Of a stretch of DNA of 64,000 bases, positions 56,360-64,000 are shown in pieces. The stretch's first letter is position 1; each line of letters opens with the position of its first letter. The notes beneath the pieces were generated by a model. It was not told the origin of the DNA. It saw only the letters and a program-made list of their open reading frames with translations, and made no database searches. A program made the translations under genes and the position numbers. The DNA is from Termitomyces sp. T153 (Eukaryota; Basidiomycota; Agaricomycetes; Agaricales; Lyophyllaceae): positions 1 through 64,000 of the forward strand of contig JACKQL020000071.1 of NCBI GenBank assembly GCA_018296165.2, given 5' to 3'.

Positions 56360-57394
56360 TTAGCAAAGCATTTTCCGCATTGCATCTCGTGGATATCCTG
56401 TGAACGAGTTGTTCCCACTCTGCAGCACCTCCACACTACATGGAAAGCCCATGGCGTACCCAAGGCATTTCCCACCAGCTGCCGGATCCGGCCTCCAGAA
56501 AGCAGGCATTGGCCTATCTCTTTGCGACTTCCGTCTTCGTCTCCTTTTTGGCGATATTAGCGTCTTCGGAGATATTGGCGCAAGTTCGATAACTGGGCAA
56601 TTTGAGGTCTCCGCCTTTAACTTCGAGGATGAAACCGGCCCGTTATTGTAAGGATGCTGTTGAAGGTGGGACGCAGGGACTGGTGGTCGGGTGGATCGTG
56701 GAAGCTGATTGGACTCAACGAGCATCATGACCGGCAGCGACGACATTGTGGATGTCGTCTTTGTATGTTTCAACTTTCTCGAATCTCCGTATCGCTGCGA
56801 TATTTGTGAAAAAATCTGAAAAAAGTAGAACATCCTGGTCTTACTGGGGTAGACTCGTAACCTGCCGAAAGAATGGATGATCCATCCACGGCCGTGGTTT
56901 GCGCACGTTCTGCGCGGATAGTTGCTTGTAGTTCATTATCTTCCGTCTCTGGCTCACGAGTTCTAGGAAAGAATATTAAAATTAAAGAAATAAGACATAA
57001 TCATCTTTGACTGACATGAATACAGGAGGTGGAGGGGTTTTCGGCCGTAACGAAATTCGGTGGTGTGGCTTAGAACTGGATAAGAGTCGAAAGGCTCACA
57101 GCAATGCCTAAGACAGAGGGTTTAGAATGTTGTCAAGCGCGTACCTATCCATTCTCCTTCTTTGGTGCTCTCCGAAGAACACAGCTTCCTCCGTTTTTTA
57201 CTCCTTTCCTGTTGAAGGTCGGGCGAAAGGTCCCAAACAGTGGAAACCAGCTCCTTCAAATGATTGACCAACTTTGGGTCGATATCATGATTTTGCTGAA
57301 CATAAAAATCTTCATTCTCTGTGTATATATCACTTCGAGAAACGATAACAGAGGATTCAGGAAGAAGATGAGGATTAACGGAAAGGGGAGGCAT
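56360..57394 (-). CDS. Unrecognised basic nuclear-type protein, three exons
   Basis: Exons 57394-57145, 56962-56862 and 56815-56360 join in phase to give 268 residues. The middle exon reads IMNYKQLSAQNVRKPRPWMD, then HPFFRQ. The first exon carries a basic cluster, ERSKKRRKL. The last exon has RSTRPPVPA, a basic SPKRRRRRKSQRDR and a C-terminal block MPAFWRPDPAAGGKCLGYAM with spaced cysteines (GFPCSV, KMLC). I do not recognise the family. The basic clusters suggest a nuclear location. The 182-nt first intron is long for this genome and may hide another exon. Confidence 0.6.
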
Positions 57395-57545
57395 TGAGCA
57401 GGCGTTATTGTGCCGTATTTATCAACACCCTCCAAACTTAGGCGCGTTTTCCAATCAAGAAATTTCGAGTTCTGCGCTTGTTGGAATCGTCCTTGATCCA
57501 GTATCATCCTTACTCGCCTTTTATACTTCGAGTCTGACTTCTGTA

Positions 57546-59035
57546 ATGTCTACGGACAAGGGCTCAAAGTCTGCTTCTAAAAAGGACAAGAAGTCTCAAC
57601 GAAAATCCATTGGCGACACATCTTTACCTTCTCCTATGATCGAGTCCGGCACACCAATGAAGGCCAAACCCGACTCTGTACACACGAAGAAACAGCAAAA
57701 GGAGAAATCTAAAGGAAAAGTCATGAAAGAGGCAGGAAAAACCGAGCAACCCTCGTTAAAGCCCACACCTACATCTTCAGCTGTGTCCGCACCGCGACTT
57801 GCTTCCGACGCGAAAAAAACTAAAGGAAAAGCTACAAAAGAGGTTGAGCAACTAGAGGACTCTGATCCTCCAGTGGCGCCCGCCCCTCCAGCACCTGCTG
57901 AGAAGCAGAAAATGAAGAAAACGAAAATTCAAGTGTCCGAGAACGTCGACGGGCCAACGAAACCCACGACAAAGTCTACTTTACCACCAGTTCCCAAATC
58001 CATATCTGCCACTTCAAAAGCGTCAGCTGCACCAAAGCTTTCCAAAGCCTCTGACAAAACCTCCCAGAAGTCCAAGAAGGTCAAACAGAAGGAACCTTCC
58101 CTTTCTCCTTCTTCGTCTGACACGGCGGAGGCAGTAGACGATGACTCTGAGCAGGATGGAAATGAGAAGGATCTCCATCTACACGGTTTCTCGACTGACG
58201 ATGACGATTCGTCTGACGAAGACGAAGACATGGATTATGAAGCCCCCGCTCTTGACATCTCGAAACTACCTACGATTGCCAAGGACGACGCCACCGTCAA
58301 ACGGAAGCTTGAAAAGGCGAAACGTCAGCCTGTACGTTTTTTCATCCCACAAGCCTTTTTTTATCATATCGAATCACACTCCTGTATGACAGGGTGAGGA
58401 CCGGGGTGTGGTGTACATTGGCCGTGTTCCTCATGGTTTTTATGAGGATCAAATGCGTGGTTATTTCTCCCAGTTTGGGAACGTCACTCGTGTACGCCTG
58501 TCAAGGAACAAGAAGGTTTGCTGCCTTATCTTATAGACGTGCCGTCTTCTGATATTCTGCGAACCAGACCGGAAGATCGAAACACTACGGATTTATCGAG
58601 TTCGATTCATCATCTGTAGCTCAGATCGTCGCAGAAACAATGGACAACTATCTTCTCACGGGTCACATCCTACGATGTAAAATCATACCCAAAGATGAGG
58701 TACATCCAGAACTGTGGATTGGTGCCAATCGAAAATGGAGGGTCGTACCACGCGATCGTCTCACGCGTGTCCAGCATAACAAGGTACGTCACACATCGTA
58801 CATGGGCACCACGGATTACACACGCCATCTCCCTTCAGACCCGTACGGAAGAACAACAAGCTCGAACCGCTAAACGTCTCGTCAAGCGTCAAAATGAGCG
58901 TAAGCGGAAACTAGCGGCGGCTGGTATAAATTATGACTTCGCCGCCGTGAGCTATGTGAGTTTAGACGCATCCATTATCAACAATAAGATCAATCTAAAG
59001 TCACCCGGTCTCTAGAAAAAGATGAAGGAAGTATG
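57546..59035 (+). CDS. nop15: Nop15/NIFK-like nucleolar RNA-binding protein
   Basis: Five exons: 57546-58331, 58393-58515, 58568-58783, 58839-58955 and 59015-59035, giving 420 residues. The protein acts in 60S ribosomal subunit assembly. The first about 250 residues are Lys/Ser/Glu-rich low complexity with an acidic patch ([19 protein letters not shown]), typical of nucleolar proteins. The RRM follows with RNP2 [10 protein letters not shown] and RNP1 [11 protein letters not shown], then the family-specific [20 protein letters not shown]. The C-terminus is basic ([20 protein letters not shown]). The N-terminal extension is much longer than in yeast Nop15. An upstream in-frame ATG at 57408 exists, but I prefer 57546 (MSTDKGSK) because the sequence before it is not protein-like. 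Confidence 0.9.
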
Positions 59036-59534
59036 ATAATATGCATGGGACATCGGTAGTGGAACAACTATATATGCGTTGAATATGGGCAACCACTATC
59101 ACAGTACTTTTGGATTTTGACATTGTCATTTTTGGCGTTGTAGTCCTTATACAGAACTTCAAAAGGCGCTTTCGTGATTGGTAAAGACCTCAGACAGATA
59201 TGGGAAGAGTTTCGATGTACCACATGAGAATGTGCCGGAAAACCATGTGATGAAGGCCGATTCACCCACACCTTTCCCGATCGAATCGCACCAAGCAGCA
59301 CGTGATCAATGTAACAATAATACTCGTTGTTATGGTATACAAATGCTATTATTGGTGAGGATGCACGAGATCCGCTGTTAAAGCGGAAGGAAGGCGCGAC
59401 AAAAATGATGATAAGACACATAGGTAGATGAGGCATATAGTATAGGACACCGTCTCCAGCTGATATAGCAACGTCTGACAGAGAGTACTTCACTACCGTT
59501 GAGTGGCAATAAGATTTATATATGTTCATTGACC
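59036..59534. other. Intergenic between convergent genes
   Basis: 499 bp between the ends of the Nop15-like and Pho84-like genes. No exon recognised. Confidence 0.5.
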
Positions 59535-61597
59535 TCAAGCTCTGATGAATCCTTCTTGTTTTTCGTTAGAGAGCTCCTCAAGACTCAAACCCTTGGTCTC
59601 AGGAATAAGTAGGGTTGAGAAAATGCCTGTCAACATGAAGAGAGCAAAGATCTCCAAACTATGGACAACCATCAACCGCAAGCTCACGAAAAAGAGGGAA
59701 GATACACACATGTGCTTGATGAAGTGGTTAGTTCCACCGATGTTTACCATCTGGGCAAAGCCCACTTGAGCGACAACAGCCCCAAGCTTACCACTGGCAG
59801 CAGAGATACCGTGGGCAGTCGAACGATAACGCGTGGGGAAGGCTTCTCCGGGTACAACGAAAGTAGTGCTGTTGGGGCCGAAGTTTTGGAAGAAGTTCGC
59901 GAAACAGTAAAGGACAACAAAGCCCTTCGTTGCGGCAGGTGTGGCAGTGAGCTTGTCAAAACCGAAACCTTCGTGACCAAATTAGTATCGATTAACGATA
60001 ACAAGAAAGTTGGTACACACCAAGGACGACGAAGAGGATAGTGAGGAGGATAAAGCCCATAAGTTGGATTGGCTTGCGTCCCCAAGAGTCAATGAGGAAG
60101 AAGGAAAAGTAGTACCCAGGGATCAAACCACCAGCGGAAAGGATCAAATTGCCGATACAGATATTGTTCAAGTTGTCGTAGATGCCTTGACTACCTGAAG
60201 TGGGAGGAGTACCGAAACCTATGGCTTGAAGCACAATGGACGAGTTGAGACCCAGTCCATAGAAGGCGATCTACCGACCAACAGACGTCAAAATGAGAAT
60301 CAAACGTTCCAAACACGCTACTCACATCAAGAGCAAACCAGGACCATGCTGTGCCGAGCAGGACCTTGCCGTTCTTCCACTGACCAAAGTGAGCACAGAA
60401 GTCAGCCCAGCTAGCTCTGGGGGCATTGACACGGTGAATAGGCGCATCGGGGTCGACGTGGAAGGTACCAGTGGCGAGCACATTCCTGATATCGTCCGCG
60501 GCTTGCTGGACATTGCGCTCGATATCCATGGTGAAACGAGGGGTCTCAGGAATAGTAAGACGGAAGTAAAGACCAATGCATCCAGGAATGCAGCCGAGAC
60601 CGATTAGAATTCGCCATATTTGGTCGACAGGTTCAGGATTGCTGACGTCATGATGGTCCAGGATGGAACTTTTGTATGCATGAACGATGATCAGGGCAAC
60701 GAGAGCAGCAGCTAAGTAGTTGAATTTAGAACATTGAATTCGAACCTTAAGAGATAGGACGCACCGAAATTGCCCCAACCCTGCGATGAAAAGACCGCAG
60801 TCATCATGCGTCCACGAATGCGAGTAGAAGCAAACTCGGAAGATATGACAGCAGAGAGAGGGTAGTCACCACCGATCCCGACACCCATCTTCGGTCGTTG
60901 TTAGCGGATCGCAAAAATTTCAAACATGACATGTTTACTCACCAAGAAGCGCCAGACAATGAGAACACCGATAATCCCAACAGCATGACCGTTACCAGAC
61001 AGGGCTTGCGCGAAAGTGGCAATAATGATAATCATCAGTTCAATACCGTCTACGAATTTCTCAATTATCCGGACGAAATGAAGGGTACATAGGACGTACA
61101 CATTCTCTTTCGACCAACAACGTCCGCTAACCAACCAAAGAGAAGCTGACCAAAGAGGGTACCAATGGGGGTGGCAACTTTGACGCCAAGATCTTGGTTC
61201 TTGTTCAATTTTTTGGTAGGGGTGCCTGATAAATTTGATTCAGCCTTCCATAATGCAATTGATAATAAAGTACTCACCTGAACCATACATGTAGCCCAAC
61301 ATCGTCGACGCAATATTGATGGCGAAAATATCATAGCTAGAATGTCTTCAGTACATTCATACAGAAAAAAAAAATCAATGCTTACGCATCGGTGAAGAAG
61401 CCAACACCAGCGACCAAGCAAACCTTAGCATGAAACCAACTGTGGCGCATCAGCAATCTGTGAGTTCAAAAAAGCCAAGATAATTACCTGAACGGGGCAT
61501 CGTCGATTTCTTGGAGAGCAGCGCGACGACGGCTGTCGATGGTGTATGCCGCAGGAAGCTTCTCACCACTGTCCGATCCTTCTCGGGAGCTCGACAT
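59535..61597 (-). CDS. Pho84-type inorganic phosphate transporter (MFS)
   Basis: Multi-exon gene from ATG 61597 ([20 protein letters not shown]) to the stop at 59535. It is a high-affinity phosphate:proton symporter of the plasma membrane. Ordered landmarks: [20 protein letters not shown] (helix 1), [20 protein letters not shown] followed by [20 protein letters not shown] (the family hallmark GGDYPLS), [87 protein letters not shown] and [15 protein letters not shown]. Several introns lie between these blocks and the parts join in phase where checked. The tail EKQEGFIRA is short. It may be induced by phosphate starvation, but no regulatory site was located. Confidence 0.93.
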
Positions 61598-62554
61598 CGT
61601 GATTTATCGCCGATGGAAAGAGGGGATGACACCTCGGTGGGTGAGGTAGGAAAGAAGGAAGGCAATCTTGACATAACCCGATGCTTGGTTTTTAAATAGG
61701 GCATAAGATTGAGATCAAGAGTCCACACGAACCATGTCAAGCCTGCCATAGTTCCTTGCACGTTCGTACGTAACCAGCCAATCAACCGGAGTGCCTTCTT
61801 TGATCTCCATCCGGCGATATCCGGCCGCCTCCTGATCGAGCCTGTCCCCCATCAGCTTCAAGACAAGAGTTCACACGTGCAATCTGGTATCAGCAAACTG
61901 TCATTCGTTAGAGTCGAAGATAGGTCGCAAGTAATGCTGTATGCGCAGAAACTTGTTTGTGTGTGAGTATCTACTGGCAGATAGATCTTGAGGTTTGGAA
62001 ACCGTATTTAACAATTGACAGCCAAACCAAAAAGATACATCTTGGCCTCTAAAATTTGTTAATTTTGTTTGCAAAATCGTGGAGTTAGCAACGGATAATC
62101 TATCAGCTCGATCGACCAGAAGCGACGAACGTTCACATTCGGTAACTTTTGATACCGACGAGCCAAGGTGTATATCAAGATCAAGTGAATATATGTTCCA
62201 TGGATTGTGCAATGATACATGAGGCCTGGGCCTGAGGAATCAATTAGTCGGCCAACTGTCAACCCGCGACCGCCGATGAGAGCTCATCATAAATTCATAA
62301 TAAGATGAGCTTGATGGTTGCGCGCGTCCAGGAAAAGGAGTGCGTAGTTCGATGCGTGTAATTGTACCTAGTAGTGTTCTTCCAAGAAGCGAAGCCTCTA
62401 TGATCGACTTCATGAGCTCTTGGAAACTCTCGAGGACAAGAAGCCCTCAGGTACTGTGAAAGACGTGACTCGTAACATAGTTGTGACATCGTCCTCAGAA
62501 CCTCACAGTAACCTCGACCGAGCTTTACCTCCTCCTAAGGCGATTTTTCTGTGG
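61598..62554. promoter_or_regulatory. Divergent upstream region, phosphate transporter / LYR gene
   Basis: 957 bp between divergent starts. An in-frame stretch at 62420-62554 precedes the LYR start, but it is separated from any better start and lacks a motif, so I treat it as 5' UTR. No phosphate-response motif was confidently located. Confidence 0.4.
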
Positions 62555-63085
62555 ATGGCGTCTATTCCAACACGGCTCCGTGCACTGGCTTTATACAAGG
62601 AGCTGCACAGACTGGGACGAGACTATCCTGATCCTTCGTGTGTTATCATGACCTTGTGCTCACACGATCACCAAATTCCGTGACTAATCCTGACTAGATA
62701 CGACTTTCATGGAAGAATACGAAGGCTTTACGAAAGTGAGAGGTTTATATCGCCAATACTCTGCACAACGAATACAAATGTACATGGTCGTGGAGAATAG
62801 AACATAGAAATTTGACGGACCCAGAGGAAATAGAGAAGGCCTTACGTCTTGCCGATTACATAAAGAAAGGTGAGTGAACCTATGCATTGAGGTCTAACGC
62901 CACTGATAGGTACTGTTGTATAACGTATCATAGAAACCCTTGCGCTTTATTCCCTACGAAAATATCGTCATCTCAAGAGGATGTATCCGGAAACTCCTTC
63001 ACCTCAACTTGATGCTAACACCACCCCACAAGTCACAGAAGCTACCGAAGCATCGTTTCTCAGATCAAGTCCGACATCAAGTTGA
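62555..63085 (+). CDS. LYR-motif (complex 1 LYR) mitochondrial protein
   Basis: Four exons: 62555-62637, 62698-62735, 62801-62869 and 62934-63085, giving 113 residues. The LYR core is RLRALALYKELHRLGRDYPD, with L-Y-K in place of L-Y-R, then the second helix IRRLYEKHRNLTDPEEIEKA and a third with YIKKETLALYSLRKYRHLKR. LYR proteins bind the acyl-carrier protein and help assemble respiratory complexes, Fe-S proteins or ETF. The LGRDYP wording is closest to the ETF-regulatory (LYRM5/ETFRF1) type, which is inference. The C-terminal 30 residues are Thr/Pro-rich and not conserved. Confidence 0.88.
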
Positions 63086-63309
63086 TGAAATGAACTGAAA
63101 CAGGGCCAGCGTGAGCTTTCCAATTCATTTGCGAACTTCCTTAAAATTGCAAGCATAGAAACGAATTACTCCATTTGATGCCACATCTTTGAGCGCATCA
63201 CATTGTTACTCTAAATTTGATAGAAGTTCTTCCATTTCGTGCATGACCATGTAATTGTAGTCGTATTTGTAGATTGTACCACTTGCAATATGCTACCTGA
63301 GCAGATCGA

Positions 63310-64000
63310 TTTTAGCTGAGTGGGAATCAGCGGTGTCATCGGATAACATCAAGGAGGCACCACCGTATCACAAGTACATTGGTGCAGCCACCGATTAATA
63401 TCGATGAAGCCCTACACGACATGAAACTCCCGCAAGCATGGGAAGATCTAAACATCCTAGTCCCGTTCTCGATGGATGTCGAACCATTCATGCCCGTTGA
63501 CAATAAGTATCCCAGACTGTCCATCTAGGCCGGGCTGACGTTCGGTGGTGCACAAGTTTTTTTATTCAGGTAGAATGGAGAATATTCGGAGTAGATGTAG
63601 CCGAGGGTGAATTGAAAGAAGTGCCCATTCCGACCTCGAATGGGCTAAGTGGAATGCAATCTGGCATTTGTGGAGACAGAGGGGTCAGAACAACTTACGG
63701 GATCGAGATGACATTGATGGATTGGAACAGAGGACCTCATCACATGCAGGTACAACACTACAGCCTCGGCGAAGTCCCGTCACATGCAAGTTACAGCAGT
63801 CTGAGAGAAGTCGTTATCGCCGGCGGTTCACAAGCTTTCCGTCGCCCGTTTGAATTTGATCGCTACGTGCAAACGGAAGACCACGAAAGAAATGCAATTC
63901 AAACTAAATAAAAAGTTCCCAGAAGTTGAAATGTAAGCAAGGACGATCCCGCGGCACTAGATTCGAGCTGGGCAGTCAACGGGCGGATCTTGTAAGAATG
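63310..64000 (+). CDS. Partial unidentified gene at window end
   Basis: Coding-like sequence runs through 63390-63526 (INIDEALHDMKLPQAWEDLN, then ILVPFSMDVEPFMP) and again in frames after 63565 (WRIFGVDVAEGELKEVPIPT). Acceptor-like TTTTAG at 63309-63314 and TTCAG near 63569 suggest exons. I cannot fix the structure or family, and the gene may continue past the window. Confidence 0.3.

Noticed and set aside
32951..63085. A biosynthetic or defence gene cluster in the host genes
   Set aside because: The genes are housekeeping or transport functions on both strands with no backbone synthase, regulator or shared theme.

Overview
This is eukaryotic DNA, most likely from a mushroom-forming basidiomycete (Agaricomycetes). 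The host genes are cut by many short (about 45-65 nt) GT-AG introns, and some exons are only 9-16 nt long. A Plavaka-type transposase, a family I know from agaricomycete genomes, sits in the middle. The proteins (Maf1, Mgm1, Cdc16/Cut9, Yvc1-like channel, Pho84-like permease) read like fungal orthologues. All assignments come from reading the sequence by eye; no searches were run.

Layout. 1-3118: sparse host DNA with one hypothetical ORF and a candidate small secreted protein. 3119-32604: a nested block of transposable elements. 32951-63085: a dense run of 14 recognisable or well-supported host genes on both strands, followed by a partial gene at the window end.

The transposon block can be read as layers because several insertions keep target-site duplications. 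A 9.6-kb Ty3/Gypsy element (3119-12761) has two LTRs, a primer-binding site, a polypurine tract, decayed gag-pol and an extra multi-exon gene on the opposite strand. Next come older Gypsy debris and an internally deleted Ty1/Copia element (15089-32295, TSD ATTTG). Into the Copia element went (a) a 2.0-kb minus-oriented LTR element (17144-19187, TSD TGAAT) whose only ORF looks like a KH-domain protein, and (b) an 11.9-kb Plavaka DNA transposon (20182-32064, probable TSD CTAC) that splits the Copia 3' LTR. The Plavaka in turn took two oppositely oriented solo LTRs of one family (TSDs AGTAA and CATAT), and one of these took a further solo LTR (TSD GTGTG).

From about 3.99 to 32.64 kb CpG is almost absent, with TpG/CpA in its place, whereas both flanks have ordinary CpG. 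The 5' LTR of the Gypsy element keeps about 34 CpGs. Its 3' partner has lost all but one. This looks like cytosine-methylation decay with a boundary at the LTR/internal junction.

The host genes cover mitochondrial dynamics and metabolism (Mgm1 dynamin, DapA-family aldolase, LYR protein, a macrodomain protein with a leader-like N-terminus), peroxisomal lipid binding (SCP2 domain ending AKL), Pol III and cell-cycle control (Maf1, APC/C subunit Cdc16), ribosome biogenesis (Nop15/NIFK-like), signalling (STK32/YANK-type kinase, TRP channel) and transport (sugar and phosphate permeases). They show no sign of being one pathway.
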